From NCBI GenBank assembly GCA_947624815.1, contig CANQME010000007.1, positions 1-47,714 of the forward strand: DNA of 47,714 nt, written 5' to 3'. This document shows, one piece after another, positions 1 through 8,572 of the stretch. This stretch comes from an uncultured Lachnospiraceae bacterium (GTDB lineage: Bacteria > Bacillota > Clostridia > Lachnospirales > Lachnospiraceae). The position numbers and the translations under genes were made by a program. The notes below the pieces were generated by a model. It had not been told where the DNA came from. It saw only the letters and a list, made by a program, of their open reading frames with translations, and ran no database searches. Position 1 is the first letter of the stretch. Each line of letters opens with the position of its first letter.

Positions 1-98
1 TCCACATCCATCAGATGATTCAGAAAACAGTCTACCTTCAGTACATCGCCCTCCGCCAGGATACCGTCCCTGCGGATCCTCTCCTCCAGTGCTTTCAT
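1..98 (-). CDS. xpt: Xanthine phosphoribosyltransferase, N-terminal fragment (runs off the window edge)
   Basis: Reverse complement reads MKALEERIRRDGILAEGDVLKVDCFLNHLMDV, matching the N-terminus of Xpt; RBS aaggaga upstream. Confidence 0.8.
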   Translation of the reverse strand, partial: MKALEERIRRDGILAEGDVLKVDCFLNHLMDV

Positions 99-418
99 AC
101 TGCCGATTCTCCTTTTATGTAAGAATTGAAACATGTTAAGAGCATTCTAACAGAATAACTCCTGTTTGAAAAGCACTATTTTCGGTAAAGCCATGGTTTA
201 TTATAAATACAGTTCATACCTCCCATAATCGCGGATCGAAGAAATTTACCATTTTCGCCTCTGCATACTTGAAATATCCGGATGAATATCATAAAATAAG
301 GAAAGTTGCGGGGGCAGGCGCGGAAAATACCGCTTTGACAGCCGAAAGCAATACGCCGCCGTCGTCCGGCATATCGGAGCCCACCGGCGAAATAATCTAT
401 GCTAAGGAGTGCGAAACC

Positions 419-1444
419 ATGGAAAAGAAAGACTTAAACTGGAGTGAGATCGGATTTGCCTATCATGTAACAAATATGCGTTATGTTTCCAATTATAAAA
501 ACGGTGCCTGGGACGAAGGCGGGCTGACCGCTGACGCCAACATCGTACTCAATGAGTGCGCCGGAATCCTGCAGTACTGCCAGGAGGTCTTCGAGGGACT
601 GAAGGCATACACAACAGTCAACGGCGATATCGTCACCTTCCGCCCCGACTTAAACGCGGAGCGCATGATGGATTCCGCCAGGCGGATGGAGATGCCGCCC
701 TTCCCGAAGGAGCGTTTCCTCGACGCCATTGAGCAGGTCGTGAAGGCCAACGCGGACTGGGTACCGCCCTACGGCAGCGGCGCTTCCCTTTACATTCGTC
801 CCTATATGTTCGCCTCCTCCCCTGTTATCGGCGTGAAACCGGCTGAGGAATATCAGTTCCGTACCTTCTGCACCCCGGTCGGGCCGTACTTCAAAGGCGG
901 CGCCAAGCCCCTGACCCTGTGCGTCAGCGATTTCGACCGCGCAGCTCCTCACGGCACCGGACATATCAAGGCCGGTCTGAACTACGCCATGAGCCTGCAT
1001 GCCCATGTGGAAGCCCACAAGAGAGGCTTCGATGAGAATATGTTCCTGGATCCGGGCACAAGGACCTACGTGGAGGAAACCGGCGGAGCCAACTTCCTCT
1101 TCGTCACGAAGGACAATGAAATCGTGACCCCCAAATCCGACTCGATCCTGCCCTCCATCACGAGACGTTCCATGCTCCATGTGGCCGAGCACTATCTGGG
1201 CATGAAGGTGACCCAGCGTCAGGTTCGCTTAGACGAGATCGGCGACTTCGCGGAGTGCGGCCTCTGCGGTACCGCAGCCGTCATTTCCCCGGTGGGCAAG
1301 GTTGTGGATCACGGACGCGAGATCTGCTTCCCCAGCGGTATGGAACATATGGGACCGGTGATCCAGAAGCTCTACGATACGCTGACCGGCATCCAGCTGG
1401 GTACCGTAGACGCGCCGGAGGGATGGATTCATAAGATCTGCTGA
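419..1444 (+). CDS. ilvE: Branched-chain amino acid aminotransferase
   Basis: MEKKDLNWSEIGFAY..., QEVFEGLKAY, RPYMF, ETGGANFLFV and GTAAVISPVG motifs. ATG at 419 with upstream aaggag is preferred over the 269 ORF start. Confidence 0.93.
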   Translation: MEKKDLNWSEIGFAYHVTNMRYVSNYKNGAWDEGGLTADANIVLNECAGILQYCQEVFEGLKAYTTVNGDIVTFRPDLNAERMMDSARRMEMPPFPKERFLDAIEQVVKANADWVPPYGSGASLYIRPYMFASSPVIGVKPAEEYQFRTFCTPVGPYFKGGAKPLTLCVSDFDRAAPHGTGHIKAGLNYAMSLHAHVEAHKRGFDENMFLDPGTRTYVEETGGANFLFVTKDNEIVTPKSDSILPSITRRSMLHVAEHYLGMKVTQRQVRLDEIGDFAECGLCGTAAVISPVGKVVDHGREICFPSGMEHMGPVIQKLYDTLTGIQLGTVDAPEGWIHKIC

Positions 1445-1467
1445 TGAACGGTGGTCGGGAAGGATAA

Positions 1468-1541
1468 GCGTGACAGTTACACGAGACAGTTACGCGAGAC
1501 AGTTACGCGAGACAGTTACGCGAGACAGTTACGCGAGACAG
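1468..1541. repeat. 13-bp tandem repeat, unit gcgagacagttac, about 5.7 copies
   Basis: Direct reading: units at 1468, 1481, 1494, 1507, 1520 and a partial unit from 1533. The partial copy is the start of the left arm of the 1533-1790 structured element. Confidence 0.95.
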
Positions 1542-1790
1542 GCAGGGGCCGGGACATATCCTGTGCGCTCATGACTCCGAAGGGAAGTCTTTCTAGATTC
1601 AAAAACGCCAGTTTGAGGGCAACGGCAAATTCGCGTGAACTCCTGATGAGTTCACGCTCAGGTTGCCGCTCCGCCCATGACTTGTGGTCATGGGCTCCGA
1701 CCCTCAAACCCGTCGTTTTTTCATTAAGAAAGACTAACCCTTCTCCGTGAAATCGCGCCCAGAATGTGTCCCGGCCCCTGCCTGTCTCGC
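1533..1790 (+). ncRNA. Structured element copy 1 (candidate ncRNA or folded DNA repeat)
   Basis: 24-bp perfect outer stem 1533-1556/1767-1790, imperfectly extended to 1568/1755. Nested helices GAAGGG/CCCTTC (1579-1584/1738-1743), AGTCTTTCT/AGAAAGACT (1586-1594/1727-1735) and GTTTGAGGG/CCCTCAAAC (1611-1619/1701-1709). Two apical hairpins, including CCATGAC-TTGTG-GTCATGG (1675-1693). Strand is arbitrary. Confidence 0.8.
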
Positions 1791-1960
1791 TGGTTTTCGC
1801 GGGCGCGACAAACTGCTTATCGACTCCTTTGCGGTGCGTAAAATACTCTTGCAGAACTATTGTATCCGAATCCCTCTATCCCTTTGAGGTGGCTTATTTC
1901 TCAACCGTCTGGAAAACAACAGCGGTAATTCGCTTTTGTCTCTAGCGCCTGCGAAGCACA

Positions 1961-2200
1961 GCGGTCGGAAGTCCCACCGTATGCGCGATTTCGAGGAGGA
2001 GGGTTAGAGTGTCTTAGGCAAAAAAGTGCCGGTTTGGGGGTCTGCGGCCATGACCACAAGTCATGGACGCAGTGTCAGTCTGAGCGGGAATTTCTTCAGA
2101 AATTCCCGCGAATCTGACAGTGCCCCCAAACCGGCACTTTTTTGTCTTAGAGACTCTTCCCTCCGGAACCATGAGCGCATACGGTGGGACTTCCGACCGC
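1961..2200 (-). ncRNA. Structured element copy 2, inverted relative to copy 1
   Basis: 26-bp perfect outer stem 1961-1986/2175-2200. Perfect 21-bp inner stem 2020-2040/2123-2143. Two apical hairpins, one containing the same ccatgaccacaagtcatgg (2048-2066). Its reverse complement aligns with copy 1 across all loops. Confidence 0.8.
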
Positions 2201-2272
2201 GTACCCCTCGCGTATCATACCCATCGCGCCTCTGCACGCATCCATTTCCCCAGCGAATCAGCCCCCACTCGC

Positions 2273-3040
2273 CTACACGATCTCCTCCAGCGCCCGAATT
2301 TCCACACCTTCCTCCGTCAGCGCCCCGCGGATCTTCTCCACGAACGCCAGCGCCTTCGCGCCGTCCCCATGGACACAGACGGAATCCGCCCGGATCGGAA
2401 TATCCTTCCCGGTGATCGCCGTCACCTTCTGCTCCTTCACCATACGGATCACCCGCGCGATGGCCTCATCCTCATCCGTGATCATAGCCCCTTCCTTGCG
2501 GCGGTTCACCAGCGTCCCGTCCTCTTCATATGCCCGGTCCGCGAAAACCTCCTGCGCCGTGCGGAGCCCCAGATCCATGGCCGCGTGGGCCAGCTCGCCG
2601 CCCGATAAGGCCAGCACGATCAGGTTCGCGTCATACGTCTTCACCGCCTCGCAGATCGCCTTCGACAGCGTATAATCCTTAGCCGCCATATTATAGAACG
2701 CTCCATGCGGCTTCACATGCTGCATCTTCATGCCGTGAGCCCACAGGAATGCGTCCAGAGCGCCCAGCTGATACAGCGTATACGCCTTCGCCTCCTCCGG
2801 CGATACCACCATGTTCCTGCGTCCGAATCCCATCAGATCCGGAAAACCGGGATGCGCTCCCACACGGATGCCTGCGGCAGCCGCCATCGCAATGGTCTTA
2901 TCCATCACCACCGGGTCCGAGGCGTGAAAGCCGCAGGCCACATTGGCGGACGTCACCAGCGGGATGATCTTATCGTCATTTCCCAGTGTATAACGTCCGA
3001 AGCTCTCCCCCAGGTCGCTGTTTAAGTCAACACGATACAT
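2273..3040 (-). CDS. pxpA: 5-oxoprolinase subunit PxpA (LamB/YcsF family)
   Basis: [23 protein letters not shown]...[15 protein letters not shown]...[16 protein letters not shown]...VKPHGAFYN. Confidence 0.93.
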   Translation of the reverse strand: MYRVDLNSDLGESFGRYTLGNDDKIIPLVTSANVACGFHASDPVVMDKTIAMAAAAGIRVGAHPGFPDLMGFGRRNMVVSPEEAKAYTLYQLGALDAFLWAHGMKMQHVKPHGAFYNMAAKDYTLSKAICEAVKTYDANLIVLALSGGELAHAAMDLGLRTAQEVFADRAYEEDGTLVNRRKEGAMITDEDEAIARVIRMVKEQKVTAITGKDIPIRADSVCVHGDGAKALAFVEKIRGALTEEGVEIRALEEIV

Positions 3041-3131
3041 ATCTCTCCACTCCTTTTCCTTCTGTCCGGCAGCCGCCGTCATCTTCCAGATACAGCCCAA
3101 ACGCCGGACACACATACCGGAATCAGCCCTC

Positions 3132-4484
3132 TTACTGCCCCTTCAGCTTCATGAAGCTCTCGATAAACCCGGTATCCGCCTTCCCCTCGATAAACGTCGG
3201 ATGGCGGATGATCTGGTACTGGAAGTCCAGATTCGTCTCCACGCCGATGACCACCATCTCATCCAGCGCCGCGCGCATCTTCAGAAGCGCCGCCTCCCGC
3301 GTAGGCGCATGGACGATGATCTTGGCGATCATGGAATCATAAAGCGACGGGATCTGATAACCACTGTAAAGTCCGGTATCCACCCGGACGCCGTTGCCGG
3401 CCGGCAGATGCACGAACTGCACCAGGCCGGGGCTGGGCATGAAATTCTTCTCCGGGATCTCCGCGTTGATGCGGCACTCGATGGCGTGCCCCGTTGGACG
3501 AATGTCGTCCTGCGTAAAGCTGAGCGGCTCTCCCATCGCTGCCCGGATCTGCTCGATGATCAGGTCCGTGCCGGTCACCATCTCCGTAACGCCGTGCTCC
3601 ACCTGGATCCGCGTATTCATTTCCATAAAATAGAACTCGCCCGCGGGACTTACGATGTATTCGATCGTGCCCGCGTTGGTATATCCCACCGTCTTTGCGG
3701 CCAGAACCGCGTATTCGTTCATCTTCCTTCGCGTCGCATCATCGATGGCCGGCGACGGCGACTCCTCGATCAGCTTCTGATGGTTGCGCTGCACGGAACA
3801 GTCGCGCTCCCCCAGCGCTACTACATTTCCGTGGGAATCCGCCATGATCTGAATCTCCACATGACGCGGATTCACGATACAGCGCTCCAGATACATGGCG
3901 TCGTCGCCGAAAGCGTTGGCCGATTCCCGCTGCGCCATGTTAAACTGAACCTCGAAATCCTCCGGTGAATTCGCCACGCGCATTCCCTTGCCGCCTCCGC
4001 CGGAAGACGCCTTGATCATGATCGGATAGCCGATACGCTCCGCTTCCTTCTTCGCCTCTTCCACATCATAGACCGCCTCCCGGGAGCCGGGCACCACCGG
4101 CACGCCTGCGTCCATCATGGTCTTGCGGGCCTCGGATTTGTTACCCATCCGGTCGATCACATCCGGATCCGGACCGATGAAAATGATGCCGTTCTCCTGG
4201 CATTTACGGGCGAAGGTGCTGTTTTCCGACAGAAAGCCGAAGCCGGGATGGATCGCGTCCGCCTGCACGTTCTCCGCGGCGGCGATGATATGATCCATGT
4301 TCAGATAGCTGTCCCTGGCCGGGCCCTCGCCGATACAGACCCGCTGGTCTGCCAGCTGCACGTGGAGGCTGCTTGCGTCCTCCTTCGAATAGATCGCCAC
4401 GCTCTGGATGCCCATGCACCGGCACGCGCGGATGATGCGGACGGCGATCTCGCCGCGGTTGGCGATCAGAACCTTATTAATCAT
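3132..4484 (-). CDS. accC: Biotin carboxylase (AccC-type)
   Basis: [22 protein letters not shown]...[12 protein letters not shown]...[21 protein letters not shown]. Confidence 0.95.
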   Translation of the reverse strand: MINKVLIANRGEIAVRIIRACRCMGIQSVAIYSKEDASSLHVQLADQRVCIGEGPARDSYLNMDHIIAAAENVQADAIHPGFGFLSENSTFARKCQENGIIFIGPDPDVIDRMGNKSEARKTMMDAGVPVVPGSREAVYDVEEAKKEAERIGYPIMIKASSGGGGKGMRVANSPEDFEVQFNMAQRESANAFGDDAMYLERCIVNPRHVEIQIMADSHGNVVALGERDCSVQRNHQKLIEESPSPAIDDATRRKMNEYAVLAAKTVGYTNAGTIEYIVSPAGEFYFMEMNTRIQVEHGVTEMVTGTDLIIEQIRAAMGEPLSFTQDDIRPTGHAIECRINAEIPEKNFMPSPGLVQFVHLPAGNGVRVDTGLYSGYQIPSLYDSMIAKIIVHAPTREAALLKMRAALDEMVVIGVETNLDFQYQIIRHPTFIEGKADTGFIESFMKLKGQ

Positions 4485-4501
4485 ATGCCCACCTCCGTGC
4501 G

Positions 4502-4954
4502 TCAGATCTTCTTGACGCGGAACAGAGGCTGTCCGTACTCTACCTTCTGCTCGTTGCTGACCAGAACCGCTTCGATCTCGCAGTCAAACTCGCACTGGAT
4601 CTCATTCATCAGCTTCATGGCCTCCAGAATACAGACCGTCTGTCCTTCCTTGATCCGGTCGCCCACGCGCACGTAAGCCGGGATATCCGGACCCGCCGCC
4701 GAATAGAATGTGCCCACGATCGGCGCCGTGATGAAGAGGACCTCGTCCTCCTCCGCAGGCGCTGCTGCCGGAGCAGGAGCTGCGGCACCCACCACCGGGC
4801 CGCCTGAAGGCATGGCCGGCATTCCGGCCGCCACAACCGGCGGATGATCCAGCTTGCTCATCGTGATCTTCACATCGCCCTCTTTATAGGTAAACTCCGT
4901 CAGCGCGGATTCCTCTATCATCTTCACTAACCCAGCAATCTTCTCAAGATCCAT
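4502..4954 (-). CDS. accB: Biotin carboxyl carrier protein (AccB-type)
   Basis: C-terminal biotinylation motif ILEAMKLMNEIQ; Ala/Pro-rich linker; MDLEKIAGLVKMIEES start. Confidence 0.93.
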   Translation of the reverse strand: MDLEKIAGLVKMIEESALTEFTYKEGDVKITMSKLDHPPVVAAGMPAMPSGGPVVGAAAPAPAAAPAEEDEVLFITAPIVGTFYSAAGPDIPAYVRVGDRIKEGQTVCILEAMKLMNEIQCEFDCEIEAVLVSNEQKVEYGQPLFRVKKI

Positions 4955-5043
4955 CGTCTTGTTCCCCTTTCTAATTCCTGTCGTCTGTCCCTGCCGCCCT
5001 GTCCGGTCTGCGCTCATTCCGCCGACCGTTTCGGTTCAGGCGC

Positions 5044-6063
5044 TCATTTCTGCATCTGCGACTCGAAGAGCCGTCTCAGTCTCTTGGCCGTCTGGCGGCA
5101 TTCCAGAACCTCCCTGCACGGCCTGTGGATCTTCTTGCGCATCTCGTTTAACTCCTCCAGCTCCGCCAGATACAGCCTCTGGGCCTCCTGCACGGAGATC
5201 GCCTTGAACCGGATCGAGTGATCGGTCTTCCGCTGCACCAGCTTCGGGATATCCACCGACGCCACCGTGGCGATCTTCGGATAGCCGCCGGTGGTCTGCC
5301 GGTCGGCCAGCAGGATGATCGGCTTGCCGTGAGCCGGCACCTGGATGGAGCCGAACGCGATGCCGTCGGAGATCATGTCCTTATCCTCCTTCCGGGAAAT
5401 GAACGGTCCCTCCAGCCGGCAGCCCATACGGTCGAAGTCGCTGGTTACCTTATATTCGCTGCTTAAGAACGTATCAATGCCCTGTTTGCTGAACAGGTAG
5501 TCCTGGGGTCCCATGACCACCCGAAGAGTCGCGTCCTCCTGATCGAATTCGTCCAGATCCAGCGTTCTGGACAGGAAAAACGGCAGATACCGCCTTTTAA
5601 TGCGAAAATTGATATAGTCTCCGTCCTGGAGCTTTCTTCCCTTGAAGCCGCCGATGGAGCTCTTCATGTTCGTACAGCGGCTGCCCATGACCACCGGAAC
5701 CTTTAAGTAGCTGGAAAACGCCACATACCCCCTGCTTCCGGTGCGGGCGCTGGAGAATTTCAGCACATCGCCCTTATTGATGTAAATGGCCGTATACATG
5801 GGCGTCGGTTCCCCGTTGATCGTAGGCTGGAAATCGCCGCCCGTAATGGCGATCAGCGTGTCCGCCGTGAATTCCAGCGTCGGGCCGATCAGCGTAAACT
5901 CCAGCACGGCCTCATTTTCCGGATTGTCCAGAAGGAGGTTCGCGATCTTAAAGGAACGCACATCCATAACGCCTGCCACCGGGAAGCCCTGGCTCTGGTA
6001 GCCGGTTCGCCCCAGATCCTGTACGGTGGTCATCATACCTGCCTTGATGATACGGATGCCCAT
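5044..6063 (-). CDS. pxpC: 5-oxoprolinase subunit C / biotin-dependent carboxyltransferase-like (KipA, AHS2)
   Basis: MGIRIIKAGMMTTVQDLGRTGYQSQGFPVAGVMD...; downstream of the KipI homologue. Confidence 0.9.
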   Translation of the reverse strand: MGIRIIKAGMMTTVQDLGRTGYQSQGFPVAGVMDVRSFKIANLLLDNPENEAVLEFTLIGPTLEFTADTLIAITGGDFQPTINGEPTPMYTAIYINKGDVLKFSSARTGSRGYVAFSSYLKVPVVMGSRCTNMKSSIGGFKGRKLQDGDYINFRIKRRYLPFFLSRTLDLDEFDQEDATLRVVMGPQDYLFSKQGIDTFLSSEYKVTSDFDRMGCRLEGPFISRKEDKDMISDGIAFGSIQVPAHGKPIILLADRQTTGGYPKIATVASVDIPKLVQRKTDHSIRFKAISVQEAQRLYLAELEELNEMRKKIHRPCREVLECRQTAKRLRRLFESQMQK

Positions 6064-6064
6064 G

Positions 6065-6793
6065 CTACGCCTCCTCTCTGCGGACCGGACACTCATACTC
6101 GCCCCGGTCCACCAGCTCTTTGATCCGCTTATATTCCGCCTCGTCGATGGGAACGAAACGGATGTATTCGCCGGCCTGCACCATGATCGGCGTCTCCCTT
6201 GCCGGATCGTAGGTCTTCACCGGCGTCATGCCCATCAGTTGCCATCCGCCCGGAGAATCCAGGGGATAGATACCGGTCTGGGATCCGCCGATGCCGACGC
6301 TTCCCGCCGGGATCTTCAGCCGCGGATTGGCCAGACGCGGCGTATGGATGCGCTCGTCAAGACCTCCCAGGTAACAGAAGCCGGGCAGAAATCCCAGCAT
6401 ATAGATCAGATAGTCGCTGGAGGAATGGATCTTGACGACCTCCTCCTGCGTAAGGCCCGCGTGCTCCGCGATATAAGGCAGATCCGGTCCATATTCTCCG
6501 CCGTAGAGAACCGGGATCTCGAAGATCTTCTTCATCTGGGCTCCGGCGCGGACTTCCACCTTCAGGATCCCCTCGATCCGCTTCTTCATCTGCTCATAGC
6601 GGATGACGCGGGGATCGTAATTGATCAGCAGGGAGCAGAATGCCGGGATCACGTCCACCACGCCCTCGATGTTCTGCTCGTGCATGAGCTTCACGGTGGC
6701 CGCGATCTTCTGGTTGATCTGCGGGCTGATCTCCGAACCGAATTCGACCAGCAGGGAGCTGTCTCCCGCGGTCAGGATCTTAATGTTCTGCAT
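6065..6793 (-). CDS. pxpB: 5-oxoprolinase subunit B (KipI, AHS1)
   Basis: GDSSLLVEFG..., GFLPGFCYLGGLD, PRLKIPAGSVGIGGSQTGIYPLDSPGGWQLMG. Confidence 0.92.
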   Translation of the reverse strand: MQNIKILTAGDSSLLVEFGSEISPQINQKIAATVKLMHEQNIEGVVDVIPAFCSLLINYDPRVIRYEQMKKRIEGILKVEVRAGAQMKKIFEIPVLYGGEYGPDLPYIAEHAGLTQEEVVKIHSSSDYLIYMLGFLPGFCYLGGLDERIHTPRLANPRLKIPAGSVGIGGSQTGIYPLDSPGGWQLMGMTPVKTYDPARETPIMVQAGEYIRFVPIDEAEYKRIKELVDRGEYECPVRREEA

Positions 6794-7008
6794 AAAATGT
6801 CGCTTTGCTCCTCTCCCGCCGCGCCCGTCCCAGCAGACGGTGCGGCGTTCCTGCCAGTTATTTCTTCCTCGTACCTTTCCGTCTTCCCGATCCTTAAACC
6901 GCCCGGACAATGCATCCGGCCGCGCCGCAGCATCTGCGTCCAAGATAGGAAGAAAGGCGCAACCGGATCTTGCGTAGATTGCACCTTCTTCGGAAATGAT
7001 TCGTTTTA

Positions 7009-8238
7009 TTATCCGAGCAGACTCCCCATGTTGGACATGAAGGTCGTGATTCCCAGGTAAGCGGAGATGACCACTACGATCACGCCGAGTACCAGAAGAA
7101 CTGTCGGATGCTTGTAATCGTCGCCCATGATCTTCTTGTTCTTCGCTGCGATCAGGCAGATGCCCAGGGTGATCGGCAGGATCAGGCCGTTCACCGCGCC
7201 CGCCAGGATCAGCATCGTCGCCGGCGTGGTTCCGATTGCCAGCATGATGATCGCGGATACCACGATAAATCCGATCACGACCCAGTTCTCATGCTCGGCG
7301 ATCGCCGGATGGAAGGTCTTAAGGAAGGAAACCGACGTATAGGCTGCGCCGATGATGGAGGTAACGGCCGCGCACAGGATCACCAGACCCGCGAAGCGGT
7401 AGCCGATCTCGCCGGCGCCGCGCCTGAACGCATCCGCCGCCGGGTTCGAAGCATCCAGCGCGTCTCCGCCGGCCAGCTTCACGACGACGCCCAGAACCGC
7501 CAGGAAGAGGAAGATCCGGACGATGGTTGCGATTCCGATTCCCATAACGGAGCTCTTATTGATCTCCTTCAGATTCTTCTCGCCGGTGATACCCGCGTCG
7601 ATCAGACGGTGGGCGCCGGAGAAGGTGATGTAGCCGCCTACAGTGCCGCCCAGAAGGGTGATGATCGCCGGAACCAGAGCGCCGTATCCGGTGGAAGGAA
7701 CGACCGTGTTCACAAGCGCTTCGCCAACCGGAGGCTTCACGATGATAATGATAATGAAGATGACCACGATCATGATACCGCCCAGGACCTTCGCCAGGTT
7801 ATCCATCGCCGCCTTGGCGTCCTTGATCAGGAATACCGCGATCGCGATGATGCTTGCCAGCGCGCAGCCCGCCTTGGTCGGAAGACCCAGAAGCGTATTG
7901 AAGCCCAGGCCGCCGCCGCCGACGTTGCCGATGTTGAATACCAGTCCGCCGAACGCGACCAGTATGGAAACCACATAGCCAAGTCCGGGAAGGATCTTAT
8001 TGGCCACATCCTGTCCGCGCAGGCCCGATACGCACAGCACTCTCCAGATGTTGATCTGCGCGATGGCCGCCAGAACGATGGAAGCCAGGATCACGAACCC
8101 GAAGCTGGCCTTATGGGTACCGGTGAAGCTTGCCGTCTGTGTCAGAAAGCCCGGTCCGATCGCCGATGTTGCCATGATAAATGCCGCCCCCAGCAGCGCC
8201 CCTCCGCCGCTTTTCTTCTTTGTCTTGTTGTCTGCCAT
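7009..8238 (-). CDS. NRAMP-family transporter, YcsG-like, divergent metal-site motifs
   Basis: About 11 hydrophobic segments; IGPGFLTQTASFTGT and GGTVGGYITFSGAHRLIDAG; first gene of the pxp operon, as an NRAMP homologue accompanies ycsF/kipIA in Bacillus. Confidence 0.8.
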   Translation of the reverse strand: MADNKTKKKSGGGALLGAAFIMATSAIGPGFLTQTASFTGTHKASFGFVILASIVLAAIAQINIWRVLCVSGLRGQDVANKILPGLGYVVSILVAFGGLVFNIGNVGGGGLGFNTLLGLPTKAGCALASIIAIAVFLIKDAKAAMDNLAKVLGGIMIVVIFIIIIIVKPPVGEALVNTVVPSTGYGALVPAIITLLGGTVGGYITFSGAHRLIDAGITGEKNLKEINKSSVMGIGIATIVRIFLFLAVLGVVVKLAGGDALDASNPAADAFRRGAGEIGYRFAGLVILCAAVTSIIGAAYTSVSFLKTFHPAIAEHENWVVIGFIVVSAIIMLAIGTTPATMLILAGAVNGLILPITLGICLIAAKNKKIMGDDYKHPTVLLVLGVIVVVISAYLGITTFMSNMGSLLG

Positions 8239-8314
8239 GATATATCCTCCTTTTGAGTGGGTCATCCTGCCGACACATGCGCAAACCTGATTCTGCATCA
8301 CCGGAAAATGACTT

Positions 8315-8362
8315 CATCACTGTGATGCAATGCATTATAACTGACAAAATCCGGTTTGTCAA
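8315..8362 (-). promoter_or_regulatory. Consensus sigma-A promoter of the pxp operon with overlapping palindromes
   Basis: Minus strand TTGACA (8357-8362), 17-nt spacer, TATAAT (8334-8339). Palindromes TGACAAA-N6-TTTGTCA (8342-8361), ATGCAATGCAT (8325-8335) and CATCACTGTGATG (8315-8327). Confidence 0.8.
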
Positions 8363-8424
8363 GCAAGAAAACAATGGTAACTATGTGGAATCCACAGGTA
8401 TTTTGTTGTATCGAGTGAAAATGA

Positions 8425-8461
8425 CGACAAAAAGCGGCCTCAATTCATTTTGGGCCGCTTT
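8425..8461 (-). terminator. Intrinsic terminator after recU
   Basis: AAAGCGGCC/GGCCGCTTT stem (8431-8439/8453-8461) followed by a T-run on the minus strand. Confidence 0.7.
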
Positions 8462-8572
8462 GCCGGGTTTGTAATTTTTTCTATATTTAATCATTCATCT
8501 GAGAGATTTCTCACAGAATTGACAAAAAAGCTATTTTTCATTACAGTTTTTTGTTTGTACCGAAATTTATAT

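Noticed and set aside
98-260. Purine riboswitch upstream of xpt
   Set aside because: Looked for the conserved core (GGATATGG / GTTTCTACC / CCGTAAA type segments) on the minus strand and did not find it.
1468-1541. 13-bp repeat as a CRISPR array
   Set aside because: Contiguous short units with no spacers.
1451-1750. ORFs at 1451-1750, 1516-1707, 2026-2415 and 2184-2675 as small proteins
   Set aside because: They cross the tandem repeat, structured elements or pxpA antisense; translations reflect the repeats, and no RBS-supported start was seen.
2020-2143. Structured elements as ordinary bidirectional terminators
   Set aside because: The A-run/T-run inner stem could terminate transcription, but that does not explain conserved internal loops, the three-way junction, the invariant hairpin and the outer 24-26 bp stems shared by both copies.
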